Positions 7,152 through 15,796 of a stretch of 23,709 nucleotides of DNA are shown piece after piece. Positions within the stretch are counted from its first letter, which is position 1; the number at the start of each line of letters is the position of its first letter. The stretch covers positions 1-23,709 of the forward strand of contig DCDZ01000048.1 in NCBI GenBank assembly GCA_002316675.1, given 5' to 3'. The stretch is from Tyzzerella sp. UBA1042. Lineage in GTDB: Bacteria; Bacillota; Clostridia; Lachnospirales; Anaerotignaceae. The notes under the pieces are model-generated. The model was given only the letters and a program-made list of their open reading frames with translations. It was not told the DNA's origin and made no database searches. The translations under genes were made by a program, and so were the position numbers.

Positions 7152-7511
7152 ATGGGTTATCTTACCTATAATGATTACATAGCAATGGGCGGTGGATTGG
7201 ATGAAGCCGCCTTTCATCGCTATTCTTTTATGGCGAAAAAGGAAATCGACAGAGAAACATTTGGACGCATAAAAAGTATGTCCGATGTTCCCGAAGCTGT
7301 TAAAATGCTAACTTTTGAACTGATTCAGGTAAATGCTAAGGGTGATTTGTCAGAAGAAAGCGTAACAAGTGAAAGTGTTAGCGGTTGGTCGAAATCCTTC
7401 AAGGATGTATCCAAAGAGGATTTTGATAAGGAGCGTATGAGGCTGATTTTGAGCTATCTTTCCGATGAATATGACGATCAAGGTACACCACTCTTATATA
7501 GGGGGTGTTAA
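7152..7511 (+). CDS. Head-tail connector (adaptor) protein
   Basis: 119 residues starting MGYLTYNDYIAMGG. Short helical proteins beginning with a LTYxDYxxMGG motif directly after the coat gene are head-completion adaptors of the gp6/gp15-like class, which bind under the portal. The middle (FHRYSFMAKKEIDRETFGRI) and later helix (VPEAVKMLTFELIQVNAKG) fit this fold. The start has an AAGGTAGGCGG-type ribosome site. The stop at 7511 comes one base before the next gene's TTG. Confidence 0.8.
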   Translation: MGYLTYNDYIAMGGGLDEAAFHRYSFMAKKEIDRETFGRIKSMSDVPEAVKMLTFELIQVNAKGDLSEESVTSESVSGWSKSFKDVSKEDFDKERMRLILSYLSDEYDDQGTPLLYRGC

Positions 7512-7512
7512 T

Positions 7513-7836
7513 TTGTTTCCGCACGATTGCACAATTTACAGAGAAGTAGACGGCGTATGGGAAAGGTATTATGTTTACGGCGTTTTATGGCAAGATGTTG
7601 AAGGGCTGAATACCATGAAAAGCGGCTTGAAAGATGCAAACAACCTTGACCTTACCATACCTATGAAAGCCAATTTCAGCCCGTACAAGAAGGATTTAGC
7701 AATGAAGGGTATTGTTGATTACCAGATACAAAGAAAGCCCTCAGAACTATACGAAATAGGCGATGTGAGGACAATCACCACAGTTGATACATATGACTTC
7801 GGAAGTCTTGCGCATTACAGGGTAGGTGGTAAATAG
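7513..7836 (+). CDS. Minor capsid protein, stopper position (Minor_capsid_1/DUF6751-like)
   Basis: 107 residues from a TTG start at 7513 (FPHDCTIYREVDGVWERYYV). AGGGGGTG ends about 5 bases before it; the frame is open further left inside the previous gene, but without such a site. The FxHxCTIY opening and the VLWQDVEG segment recall DUF6751 and Minor_capsid_1 proteins. In A118-like phages these occupy the second place of the connector set and probably plug the head after packaging. It overlaps the next gene by one base (TAGTG). Confidence 0.7.
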   Translation: MFPHDCTIYREVDGVWERYYVYGVLWQDVEGLNTMKSGLKDANNLDLTIPMKANFSPYKKDLAMKGIVDYQIQRKPSELYEIGDVRTITTVDTYDFGSLAHYRVGGK

Positions 7837-8291
7837 TGTTTATACAAACGCCAAGAGGTAGGGTAATTACAACCAAAAACGGCAAGGCAAAATTGGAGTG
7901 GAATCCTAACTTCCAAGATAAATGGGAAGGGCAATACTCACGGGCGCAAGTGTTTGTGGATAGTGAAGTTTTGCGGCTTTCAGCCCCGTATATCCCCTTT
8001 CAAACAAGTATGCTACAAAAGAGTGGTATCTTAGGTACTGTACCGGGTAGTGGTACCGTTGAATGGATCGCACCATATGCGAAATACCTCTACTATGGTC
8101 ATGTCATGGTTAGCCCAACAACTGGCAGTCCGTGGGCAAAGAAGGGCGAACGCAAGACACTTACTGACCGCCCAATTAATTACAACGGTGCGCCGAAGCG
8201 TGGTAGGTTATGGTTTGAACGGATGAAGGTCGACCATAAAAAAACCATTCTGGAAGGTGCAAGAAAAGTTGCTGGGGGTGGCGCGAAATGA
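7836..8291 (+). CDS. Minor capsid protein 2-like head-tail joining protein
   Basis: 151 residues from a GTG start that shares its first base with the previous stop. The segment SEVLRLSAPYIPFQTSMLQK, followed by GTVEWIAPYAKYLYYGHV and GAPKRGRLWFERM, matches the Minor_capsid_2 family, which resembles HK97 gp10-like tail-completion proteins. Such proteins act at the head-tail joint. The next gene starts inside its stop (ATGA, 8288-8291), so translation is coupled. Confidence 0.82.
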   Translation: MFIQTPRGRVITTKNGKAKLEWNPNFQDKWEGQYSRAQVFVDSEVLRLSAPYIPFQTSMLQKSGILGTVPGSGTVEWIAPYAKYLYYGHVMVSPTTGSPWAKKGERKTLTDRPINYNGAPKRGRLWFERMKVDHKKTILEGARKVAGGGAK

Positions 8292-8695
8292 GTATTTTAA
8301 AAGCTGTGCAGGAATATCTGGAGCAATTTGAAGGAATGGAAATGCAGCCTATTATGACCGATGGTACCAACAACGTGGCGAAAAGCTATGCCTTGGCACC
8401 GTCGGGTAATAGCAAGACCATTACTGATATTGTGGGCAACCGCACCTACATAAACAATTATGTGTTTTATGCCAAGGAGTACGTTGGCAGTGAAGCCGAT
8501 CGGCAAGATAACTATGAGTTTTTGGACGAATTCTTTGAGTGGATTGAGGATAACAACGAAAATGAGATTTTCCCTGTCATTAATGGCTATCAGGTAGAAG
8601 AAATAAGTGCTACTAATGTGCTTCTCTTTGATGTTGGGGAAGATGGCAAGGGGACATATCAAATTCAAATACAGTTAAAATTACAGAAAGGGTGA
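8288..8695 (+). CDS. Tail terminator-like protein (Minor_capsid_3 position)
   Basis: 135 residues, MSILKAVQEYLEQFEG and so on. The pattern of an N-terminal helix, a SYALAPSGN loop, VFYAKEYVGSEADRQDNYEF and a C-terminal beta strand (GTYQIQIQLKLQKG) is that of the minor capsid protein family often mislabelled as chloramphenicol resistance protein. The fold is like lambda gpU tail terminators, which cap the tail tube. It overlaps the previous gene by 4 bases and precedes the tail tube gene. Confidence 0.78.
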   Translation: MSILKAVQEYLEQFEGMEMQPIMTDGTNNVAKSYALAPSGNSKTITDIVGNRTYINNYVFYAKEYVGSEADRQDNYEFLDEFFEWIEDNNENEIFPVINGYQVEEISATNVLLFDVGEDGKGTYQIQIQLKLQKG

Positions 8696-8700
8696 TTTGA

Positions 8701-9183
8701 TTGGGAAAGATTAAAAGAAGTAAATTTGCTACTTTCTTAAAAACAGGGAGTGGCTCAGGGGACACATGGTCATTGGTTGGTGAAGGTGTTACAGGAATGA
8801 CGGTAAGTTATAATCCACAGACCAGCGATGAAACATATATCCATCAAGACAGCGGTACAACAGACGTAGAAAGCTATAAGCCTACTTCCAGTGTACCAAT
8901 GACGGCGGTACAGGGTGATCCAGTATTTGATTTTGTAGATGGATTAAGAAAGAAAAGGGCAGTATTGGATGAAGCAAGAAGCGAGGTTTGCCTTGTTTAT
9001 CTGTACGAAGAGGCGACGGGCGGGGCTTATCCCGCAGAAAAGAATACATGCTCCATTCAGATTGATGATTTTGGCGGCGAGGGCGGTGGTTCCAATACAA
9101 TTAATTTCACCATTAATTTTGTTGGCGATCCAGTACCGGGTACGTTCAATCCTGCGACGAAGACATTTTCTGAGGGAGAGTAA
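8701..9183 (+). CDS. Major tail tube protein
   Basis: 160 residues from a TTG start at 8701, with AAAGGGTGA upstream. The first residues GKIKRSKFATFLKTG, the EGVTGMTVSYNPQTSDETYI stretch and the VYLYEEATGGAYPAEKNTCS and TINFTINFVGDPVPGTFN strands fit the tail tube fold of siphophages in this group (TP901-1 gp17-like). Polymerised rings make the tube. Position after the tail terminator and before the chaperones supports this. Confidence 0.85.
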   Translation: MGKIKRSKFATFLKTGSGSGDTWSLVGEGVTGMTVSYNPQTSDETYIHQDSGTTDVESYKPTSSVPMTAVQGDPVFDFVDGLRKKRAVLDEARSEVCLVYLYEEATGGAYPAEKNTCSIQIDDFGGEGGGSNTINFTINFVGDPVPGTFNPATKTFSEGE

Positions 9184-9197
9184 TTGGTTGATAGGGT

Positions 9198-9219
9198 GGG
9201 GCATCTGCAAAGGTGCCCT
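9198..9219 (+). other. Intergenic hairpin between tail tube and chaperone genes
   Basis: GGGCATC (9199-9205) pairs with GGTGCCC (9212-9218), one T-G wobble, loop of 6. No T-run follows, so it is not a good terminator. It lies between an abundant and a low-level tail protein, where a hairpin could protect or process the mRNA (inference). Confidence 0.45.
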
Positions 9220-9241
9220 GATTTGATAAGGAGGCAAAGCT

Positions 9242-9679
9242 ATGGCTGGAATTAAAATTAATACTGGTGTTATCCGATTGGAAGTTGATTGTGATGGTGT
9301 GAAGGATCAAATTTCTTTCAATCCGAATGATGTAGTTTTCATGGAAAATATCTACCGCTTAATGGGAGAACTGCAAAAGAAGAAAGATGAATATGCTGCG
9401 GTTGAGGAACGGCTAAATTCTAACCAAGACACAGACGAAAATGGTATCCCTGTAAATATGAAAGAAAGATTGAGTTTGATTCTGGATATTTGCAGCTATA
9501 TCAAGGGGCAGATTGATGGGATATTTGGGGAAGGCACCAGCAAGAAGCTTTTTGGCGATGCAAACACACTGGATATGTTCGAACAGTTTTTTGACGGTAT
9601 CACGCCATACATCCAGAGTGCAAGAGAAAGTAAATTATCACAATACAAGAACAGCAATTCAAGGAATGTGATGCTTTAA
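9242..9679 (+). CDS. Tail assembly chaperone, gpG-like
   Basis: 145 residues, mostly helical and acidic (DVVFMENIYRLMGELQKKKD, LSLILDICSYIKGQIDGIFG). Position between tail tube and Gp15, and the FNPNDVVFMENIYRLM motif, fit the first tail assembly chaperone of Gram-positive siphophages (DUF6673-like). These coat the tape measure while the tube forms. Lambda-type phages make the second chaperone by frameshift; here the next gene starts independently with TAATG overlap. GGAGG upstream of the ATG at 9242 is strong. Confidence 0.75.
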   Translation: MAGIKINTGVIRLEVDCDGVKDQISFNPNDVVFMENIYRLMGELQKKKDEYAAVEERLNSNQDTDENGIPVNMKERLSLILDICSYIKGQIDGIFGEGTSKKLFGDANTLDMFEQFFDGITPYIQSARESKLSQYKNSNSRNVML

Positions 9680-10245
9680 TGGGAATGTTAATCAGCGGAT
9701 TACCCACTGCGATAATGGTAAACGGTACTGCTTATAAAATTGACGCATCATATCACACTTGCCTAACTATCATTATGGCATTCGAGGACAATTCATTGAC
9801 GAATACAGAAAAAGCCATGATACTACTGGATTTGCTGTATAAAAATAAACCTTCCGACCTCAATGCCGCCTTTGAAAAGGGAGTTCAATTTCTTGATTGC
9901 GGCGAAGTGAGCAAAGGCGGTGCAGGAGAGCATTCGGCAAGAAGATACTCCTTTTCTTACGACGAAAAATATATATTTTCTGGCGTAAACAGAGTGCTGA
10001 ATGGGAGACTTTCCACAGGTGAGTTTGTTCACTGGTGGGAGTTCGTCATGGCTTTTATGGAACTGCCCGAAGATTGTATCATGAGCAGAATTTTGTATTT
10101 CCGTTCGCAATTTGCAAAAGGGAAACTTACCAAAGAGGAAAAACAAGTGTACTATGAAAATAGAAGTATGTTTGAATTGCCTATAAAATTGACAGCCGAA
10201 GAAGAAGCTGCGGAAGCTGAATTCATGGCTTTACTTGGAAAATGA
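9679..10245 (+). CDS. Phage Gp15 family protein (second tail chaperone)
   Basis: 188 residues of the Gp15 family (A118-type). The MVNGTAYKIDASYHTCLTII start, MILLDLLYKNKP, the RYSFSYDEKYIFSGVNRVLN segment and the EFVHWWEFVMAFMELPEDC motif are characteristic. The C-terminus is charged and helical. It takes the place of the gpT part of the lambda gpG/gpGT pair. ATG overlaps the previous stop by one base (TAATG). The normal next gene would be the tape measure, but a cargo gene lies in between. Confidence 0.87.
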   Translation: MGMLISGLPTAIMVNGTAYKIDASYHTCLTIIMAFEDNSLTNTEKAMILLDLLYKNKPSDLNAAFEKGVQFLDCGEVSKGGAGEHSARRYSFSYDEKYIFSGVNRVLNGRLSTGEFVHWWEFVMAFMELPEDCIMSRILYFRSQFAKGKLTKEEKQVYYENRSMFELPIKLTAEEEAAEAEFMALLGK

Positions 10246-10257
10246 GGTATAAAAGTG

Positions 10258-10286
10258 TTGATTGATTCCATAATTTGGGGTATATT
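10258..10286 (+). promoter_or_regulatory. Promoter of the stalk-domain cargo gene
   Basis: TTGATT (10258-10263) and TATATT (10281-10286) are separated by exactly 17 bases, both one mismatch or so from the sigma-A consensus. The likely start of transcription is near 10293, shortly before AAAGGAGGGG (10301-10310) and the ATG at 10316. Confidence 0.72.
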
Positions 10287-10315
10287 TAGAACATATTACC
10301 AAAGGAGGGGTTTAC

Positions 10316-10924
10316 ATGAAATATCACAGACTGAAAGATATGTTGTTAGGTGCCATGGTGGCAACTTTAATTGTTGGGGCGGTTCCTATTGCTTATGCAA
10401 AAGTAGCTGATACAATGATTCCAGTAAGCTACAATAGCATTAAGGTGCTTGTTGATGGAAAAGAACTCAAGACGGACAAGGAGCCGTTCACATACGACGG
10501 GACAACTTATTTACCCGTGAGGGCTGTCGCAGAAGCTGTCGGTAAAGAAGTAAAGTGGGATAGTGCAACAAAAACCGTTACATTAAACAACAAGGAAGCA
10601 ACTGCGGAGACCGAAACAAAAACAAATACCGAAGTGAAAAAGGAAACTACAGCGAATGGTTTTGCTTTTTCATCGGAATATTTAGTTGAATCGTCAGGCA
10701 ACTATACCTATGTAACAGGTGAAATTACCAATCAAAATAACAAAAAATATACTATGATCGAAGTTGAATATACTTTTTATGACAAAGACGGAAGCCTTAT
10801 GGGAGGCGGCAATGGATACGTTTATGATTTAGTTGAAGGGCAAACAAAATCATTTAAACTTATGGAATCAGGAGATTATTCCTCGGCAAAAACTGTAAAA
10901 TTTCAGACAGGATTTGTTCAATAA
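10316..10924 (+). CDS. Secreted stalk-domain (Cu amine oxidase N-like) protein, prophage cargo
   Basis: 202 residues. Residues 1-28 are a signal peptide: a basic start (KYHRLKD), a hydrophobic core (LLGAMVATLIVGAVPIAYA), and likely cleavage after AYA. Residues about 38-95 are the stalk domain (IKVLVDGKELKT, EPFTYDGTTYLPVRAVAEAV, VKWDSATKTVTLNN). A Thr/Glu/Lys linker (95-115) follows. Residues about 117-202 form a beta domain (EYLVESSGNYTYVTGEITNQ, MIEVEYTFYDKDGSLMGGG) like the FxLYD type of cell-surface proteins. It has its own promoter and terminator, and sits between tail chaperone and tape measure, where no secreted protein belongs. That is the pattern of a cargo gene (moron) expressed in the lysogen. 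A surface or receptor-masking role is inference. Confidence 0.82.
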   Translation: MKYHRLKDMLLGAMVATLIVGAVPIAYAKVADTMIPVSYNSIKVLVDGKELKTDKEPFTYDGTTYLPVRAVAEAVGKEVKWDSATKTVTLNNKEATAETETKTNTEVKKETTANGFAFSSEYLVESSGNYTYVTGEITNQNNKKYTMIEVEYTFYDKDGSLMGGGNGYVYDLVEGQTKSFKLMESGDYSSAKTVKFQTGFVQ

Positions 10925-10930
10925 TATCAT

Positions 10931-10963
10931 AAAAGCACCTACCTTAGATGGGGGTGCTTTTTT
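10931..10963 (+). terminator. Intrinsic terminator of the cargo gene
   Basis: AAAAGCACC (10931-10939) pairs perfectly with GGTGCTTTT (10953-10961), loop of 13, followed by T to 10963. It follows the stop of the stalk-domain gene by 6 bases. It lies only 27 bases before the tape measure start. Confidence 0.87.
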
Positions 10964-10990
10964 AATGCGAAAAAGAAAGGAGGGGAAGCA

Positions 10991-13711
10991 ATGGCTAGTT
11001 ATGATGGAAGCATCCGCATTGATACAAGGTTAGATTCATCAGGATTTAACGGGGGGCTGAAAAGCATTAATGCAGGGCTTGGAGGAATAACAAAGGCATT
11101 AAAAGGCGTTGCCATAGCTGCGGGTATTGCCTTTGGTGTAAAAGCAGTGATTGATTTTGGCAAGGCTGCCGTTTCGGCTTCAACAGAAATGGGAAATGCC
11201 CTAATAGGTTTGCAATCAATTATGGATGGACAGGGCAAAAGCTTTGGTACGGCAAAGAAGTTTATAAACGAATATATTTCTGACGGTCTGGTTCCAGCCA
11301 CAAATGCCATAAACGCTTACAAAAATCTTGCCCTGAGAGGATATGACGATACCCAAATACAAAAAGTATTGATCGCCCTTAAGGACAGTGCGGCATTCGG
11401 ACGACAATCAAGCTATACGCTGGGTCAGGCTGTAGAAACTGCATCAGAGGGCTTAAAAAACGAGAACTCTATTCTTGTGGATAACGCAGGTGTTACAAAA
11501 AATGTAGCTAAGATGTGGCAAGACTACGCAAAATCAATTGGCACAACCTCCAATAACCTTACTCAGCAACAGAAAATACAAGCAGAGGTAAACGGTATAC
11601 TCGAAGAAACAAAATTTCAAGTAGGCGACGCTGCGAAAATAGCTGATAGTTTTTCGGGTAGAGTATTACAATTACAGTTCTCATTTAATAATCTGAAAAT
11701 TGCAATCGGCAACGCATTAACGCCTATTATTTCGAAGATAATTCCCCCGATAAAACAGTTGGTAGATTGGCTTACAGTTCTTGCAAATAAGTTCTCTCAA
11801 GTTTCAGCAATACTTTTCGGAAAGGTTGTAAATGTAAATACCAAAACAGCTGACAGCGCAGCAGGTGCGGCAGCTTCTACGGAGGAATTAGCAGGAGCAA
11901 CAAAAGATGCAGGAAATGCCGCTGAAAAGGCAGGAAAACAAGCAAAATCAGCCTTGGCAAGTTTTGATGAATTAAATGTGTTGTCAAAGCCAGACGCATC
12001 ATCGGGCGACGGTGCTGCTCCTGATGTAGGCAATGGTATATCGTCAGAGGTTATGACCGAGGATATAGGCACGGATACAGAAATAAGCCCCAAGTTATTA
12101 GCCAGCCTAGAACGATTTAAGGAATTAATGGAACCGACAATCGAAGCAGCAAAGCGTTTGTGGGAGGAATTAAAGCGTTTAGGAGGTTTCACTTGGGATG
12201 CGTTACAAGATTTTTATGAAACTTTTTTGGTGCCTGTTGGTCAGTGGGTTCTGGGTGAAGGATTACCAAGATTTTTAGATATTATTGCAAATGGACTTGC
12301 AATGGTAGACTGGCAGAAAATTAATGATGCTTTACATGAATTATGGGAGGCTCTTACGCCGCTCGCCATTAATATAGGAGAGGGACTTCTCTGGTTTTTT
12401 GAGAATGTACTAGTTCCACTTGGCGTGTGGGCATTAAACAATGTCGTCCCGTTAGTTATTAAGGGGATAGCGGCTGCGGTTGATATTTTAAACGAAACTA
12501 TTAATGCCTTAAAGCCTCTAGGGATTTGGCTTTGGGAAAACTTCTTGAAACCCATTGCAGAGTGGACGGGGGGAATAATTGTATCGACCTTAGAATTGGT
12601 GGTAGGTGCATTGCGGAATATTAGCAACTGGATTTCAGAAAATCAGGGTCTGGTGCAAGGTATGACAATTACCGTAGGATTGTTCTTTGCAGCGTGGGAA
12701 ATAGCGACTTTAGGCGAGTTTATTATACGTGCAGGGGGCGTTGTCGGGATATTGAATGGACTAACTGCCGCATTTAAAGCAGCAACAATTGCAAAGTTAG
12801 CCGATAAGGCGGAAACCTTGTATTTAGTTGGTCTATATGGAAAAGATTTTATAGCAGCCTTAGTGGCTAATATGGTTAATTTAGCAAAGGAGACTACGGC
12901 ATGGGTTGCTTCAACTGCCGCAAAGGTTGCAAATGTTGCGGCACAAATTACAATGACAGCAGCTACCACGGCTTGGAATGCAATTTGCGTTATCGCAACT
13001 ACTGTCACAACTGCTTTTGGTGCTGCCGTAGCTTTCCTTACTTCACCAATAGGGCTGGTAGTTTTAGCTATAGGCGCATTAATTGCAATCATCGTTCTTT
13101 TAGTACAAAATTGGGATACAGTGAAAACGAAAGCGTCCGAGGTGTGGCAGGATATTACTGAATTATGGGGAAAGTTTGCGGACTGGTTTGAAAAGGATGT
13201 CTGGACACCTTTTAAAAACAGTTTGAAAGAGGTAAGAAATTTCTTCATTAACATTATTAACGGTATGATTACTGGTTTTGAGGGATTTGTAAACTTGTTA
13301 ATATCAGGTATTAATAAAATAATTGACGGCTTTAACGAAATTTCATTTTCTGTTCCCGAATGGGTACCTGGTATCGGCGGTAAGTCGTGGGGGTTCAATC
13401 TTAATAATATTGAATCTGTAAAACTTGGTAGAGTGCCGAAACTTGCCACAGGCGCAGTCATTCCCCCTAACCAAGAATTCCTTGCAGTCCTTGGCGATCA
13501 GAAAAGCGGGCGCAATATTGAAACCCCTGAAAGCCTGCTTCGCCAGATTGTCCGTGAAGAATTAGCAGGATTGAGCGGATCAGATAATAATAGCGGCACA
13601 ACGGTTATTTTAGAACTGGATAAGCGGGAAATCGGAAGAACCTTTCTTCCCATCATCAAGAAAGAGGAAAGCCGTATCGGTGTTTCCTTGAGTGTAGGAG
13701 GTGTTTTATAA
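10991..13711 (+). CDS. Tail tape measure protein
   Basis: 906 residues, the longest ORF, placed after the chaperones. The N-terminal domain (IRIDTRLDSSGFNGGLKSI, ALKGVAIAAGIAFGVKAVID) and SSYTLGQAVETASEG around residue 137 are common in phage tape measures. A low-complexity Ala/Ser linker lies near 285-330. Hydrophobic segments cluster around 556-705 (GLFFAAWEIATLGEFIIRAG to PIGLVVLAIGALIAIIVLLV) and probably insert in the membrane during DNA entry. The C-terminal part ends with PKLATGAVIPPNQEFLAVLG, conserved in Clostridia phages. No peptidoglycan hydrolase domain is visible. Using roughly 0.15 nm per residue, the tail would be about 130-140 nm. AAAGGAGG lies 8-12 bases before the ATG. The next gene follows without gap. 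Confidence 0.93.
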   Translation: MASYDGSIRIDTRLDSSGFNGGLKSINAGLGGITKALKGVAIAAGIAFGVKAVIDFGKAAVSASTEMGNALIGLQSIMDGQGKSFGTAKKFINEYISDGLVPATNAINAYKNLALRGYDDTQIQKVLIALKDSAAFGRQSSYTLGQAVETASEGLKNENSILVDNAGVTKNVAKMWQDYAKSIGTTSNNLTQQQKIQAEVNGILEETKFQVGDAAKIADSFSGRVLQLQFSFNNLKIAIGNALTPIISKIIPPIKQLVDWLTVLANKFSQVSAILFGKVVNVNTKTADSAAGAAASTEELAGATKDAGNAAEKAGKQAKSALASFDELNVLSKPDASSGDGAAPDVGNGISSEVMTEDIGTDTEISPKLLASLERFKELMEPTIEAAKRLWEELKRLGGFTWDALQDFYETFLVPVGQWVLGEGLPRFLDIIANGLAMVDWQKINDALHELWEALTPLAINIGEGLLWFFENVLVPLGVWALNNVVPLVIKGIAAAVDILNETINALKPLGIWLWENFLKPIAEWTGGIIVSTLELVVGALRNISNWISENQGLVQGMTITVGLFFAAWEIATLGEFIIRAGGVVGILNGLTAAFKAATIAKLADKAETLYLVGLYGKDFIAALVANMVNLAKETTAWVASTAAKVANVAAQITMTAATTAWNAICVIATTVTTAFGAAVAFLTSPIGLVVLAIGALIAIIVLLVQNWDTVKTKASEVWQDITELWGKFADWFEKDVWTPFKNSLKEVRNFFINIINGMITGFEGFVNLLISGINKIIDGFNEISFSVPEWVPGIGGKSWGFNLNNIESVKLGRVPKLATGAVIPPNQEFLAVLGDQKSGRNIETPESLLRQIVREELAGLSGSDNNSGTTVILELDKREIGRTFLPIIKKEESRIGVSLSVGGVL

Positions 13712-14092
13712 ATGGCAACTTTGTTTTCTATAGATGGGGAAACATTCAATATTCCTGTGGTTGAAATAAAGCGGGAAGCCCCTGTTCTGGATAAGTATGC
13801 AACCAGAACGGAAGGGGGAAGTCTGGAAAGGGAAATTATCGGTGTGTATTTTAACTACACCCTGACTTTTCCGAACTTGGCGTTGGATGTGGCAGAATAT
13901 GAAAAGCTTTGGAATAAGGTAACGGAGCCAGTAGAATTCCATGATTTTGTAGTTCCCGGCACAACAGGCACATACTATTTTCAAGGGTATATTACCACAG
14001 CGGGGGACGCGCTCAGGAAGGTGCATAACAACAAAAACTATTGGGGTGGGTTAAGTATCAAACTAATCGCCAAAGAGCCAGCAAGGAAGTGA
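13712..14092 (+). CDS. Small distal tail protein
   Basis: 126 residues, MATLFSIDGETFNIPVVEIK and so on. Mostly beta, with LEREIIGVYFNYTLTF and GTYYFQGYITTAGDALRKVH segments. Small proteins of this form occur directly after the tape measure in Clostridia siphophages and are annotated only as tail protein; a distal-tail (Dit-like) or hub-adaptor role fits. The ATG at 13712 follows directly on the tape measure stop, with TAGGAGGTG upstream. The next gene starts 4 bases after its stop. Confidence 0.65.
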   Translation: MATLFSIDGETFNIPVVEIKREAPVLDKYATRTEGGSLEREIIGVYFNYTLTFPNLALDVAEYEKLWNKVTEPVEFHDFVVPGTTGTYYFQGYITTAGDALRKVHNNKNYWGGLSIKLIAKEPARK

Positions 14093-14096
14093 TTTC

Positions 14097-15770
14097 GTGG
14101 CAAAAACAAGTGTAGATATTTCGTTTGGTCTGGTGGATGTAACTGCGAAGTCAGATACTGCAGCCGTTGCGAGTAATAAGCAGCCCTTTGTGGACTTGAA
14201 CGATCTCAAGCTTGAAGGAGTTTACCCGCCCAAAGCTGCTACGCTGGAACAAAACTACTGGAAGCTTGATGGTACATTTAATACCTTTCCCGATAACCCA
14301 CAGGATATTTCTTGGGGGCTATGGTCTTATTCTATGTCAGGGGAAAATGGCGGCTTTGAGGTTCCTATTGTTTTAACCCTTTCTTTTCAAACACTGCATG
14401 AAAGCTTGGGGCTGACGTTTGAGTTTAACCCCTATGACAACAGCTTTTGCAATGACCTGAATATCAAATGGTACCAAGGGACCACACTTTTGTATGATTT
14501 GGACTTTCAGCCGGATAACTGGCGGTTTGCCTGCATGCAGAAGGTGGAGAACTACAATAAAATTATCATTACCTTTCGAGGCATGAACAAGCCCTATCGG
14601 TTCTTAAAGGTACAAAATATCATGCATGGTGTTATAAAGGAATTTGGCAGTACCGAATTAAGGACAGCCAAAGTGTTAGAAGAAATTGATTTGACAGGGC
14701 TTACATTGTCGGTGAATACCTTGGATTTTAGTATGTTTAGCCATGACGATGCATTCAATATCTTTAATCCTTGGGGCATATATTCAGTGTTGCAGAGAAA
14801 ACAACAGTTAATTGTTGCAAGAACAAATGATAAAGAAAAAACCCATATGGGAACATTCTTTGTGGACGAAATGGAGAGCCAGACAAATAAAATATTATCC
14901 ATATCAGCCGTTGATCCGATTGGCATTATGGACGGCACAACCTTTGTGGGTGGACTATATAAAAACGCCCTTGCAGCAGATGTAGTAGAGGAAATCATGG
15001 ACAACGCAGGGTTTGGGTATGCGCTGGATAATGCCCTGCGGAATAAAAGAATAACAGGGCACATTCCTATCTGCTCCCACCGTGAAGCTTTACAAATGGT
15101 GGTTTTTGCAATTGGGGGATTTGTTTCCACTTCCCGAGGCGGGACGGTAAATATTAAGGAAATACCCGACATAACCAGCGTACCAACTTCACAAATTGGA
15201 ATGAACCGAAAACACATAGGAACAAAGGTAAAGCTGAGAAACCTTGTGACTGGTGTGGATGTGGTGGAGCATAACTACACACTAAAGACCACAATTGAGG
15301 AAATCTGCAAGGTTAACTTGGAAGTGGGCAGCAATACCATTACTTTTAGTGAGCCTGCTACAAATATTTCTGTGAGCATAGGAACAATCACGCAATATGG
15401 AGTAAATTACTGCATTGTACAAAGCTCTACCGAGGGAGAATGCACCGTGTCGGGTAAAAAATACGAAGATAGTCAAAAGACGATACAAAAGAAATTGCCT
15501 AATATTCCAGCAGGAGAAAAAGAGTTAATTGAAAAGGTGGATTGCAAGCTGATTCACTCTCTGAATAGCAACGAAATCGCCCAGCGGTTGCTTGATATTT
15601 ACCAATATCGTATAGAGCAGTCGCTTTCTTTTATTCTGGACAGGGAAAGTGTAGGAGATTTAGCGGACATTGAAACAGAATATGGCGTGTATCGTGGTGC
15701 TGTGGTGGAGAAGTTGGATATTGACCTAACTGGTGGATATGTCACAAAGGCGGTGGTTGTGGGTGTTTGA
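14097..15770 (+). CDS. Tail hub / tail-associated structural protein
   Basis: 557 residues from a GTG start at 14097, with AAGGAAGTGA upstream. Residues about 80-200 are a beta-rich domain (VLTLSFQTLHESLGLTFEFN, NKIIITFRGMNKPYRFLKVQ). Residues about 190-360 look like a tail hub: TLSVNTLDFSMFSHDDAFN, GTFFVDEMESQTNKILSISA, VDPIGIMDGTTFVGGLY and ICSHREALQMVVFAIGGFVS resemble baseplate-hub domains of Tal or gpD type. The C-terminus (VGDLADIETEYGVYRGAVVE) resembles the final hub domain. No lysin or endopeptidase domain is evident. Its place after the small distal protein and before the fibre genes suggests the tail tip hub. Confidence 0.72.
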   Translation: MAKTSVDISFGLVDVTAKSDTAAVASNKQPFVDLNDLKLEGVYPPKAATLEQNYWKLDGTFNTFPDNPQDISWGLWSYSMSGENGGFEVPIVLTLSFQTLHESLGLTFEFNPYDNSFCNDLNIKWYQGTTLLYDLDFQPDNWRFACMQKVENYNKIIITFRGMNKPYRFLKVQNIMHGVIKEFGSTELRTAKVLEEIDLTGLTLSVNTLDFSMFSHDDAFNIFNPWGIYSVLQRKQQLIVARTNDKEKTHMGTFFVDEMESQTNKILSISAVDPIGIMDGTTFVGGLYKNALAADVVEEIMDNAGFGYALDNALRNKRITGHIPICSHREALQMVVFAIGGFVSTSRGGTVNIKEIPDITSVPTSQIGMNRKHIGTKVKLRNLVTGVDVVEHNYTLKTTIEEICKVNLEVGSNTITFSEPATNISVSIGTITQYGVNYCIVQSSTEGECTVSGKKYEDSQKTIQKKLPNIPAGEKELIEKVDCKLIHSLNSNEIAQRLLDIYQYRIEQSLSFILDRESVGDLADIETEYGVYRGAVVEKLDIDLTGGYVTKAVVVGV

Positions 15771-15796
15771 TTTTAACATGAAGGAGGCTGTATTTT

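Noticed and set aside
9198..9219. Hairpin after the tail tube gene considered as a terminator
   Set aside because: No run of T follows the stem, so it is listed only as a hairpin.
12643..13461. Long 272-codon minus-strand ORF inside the tape measure gene
   Set aside because: It lies wholly opposite a well-supported gene, has no ribosome site or promoter, and shows no recognisable domain.
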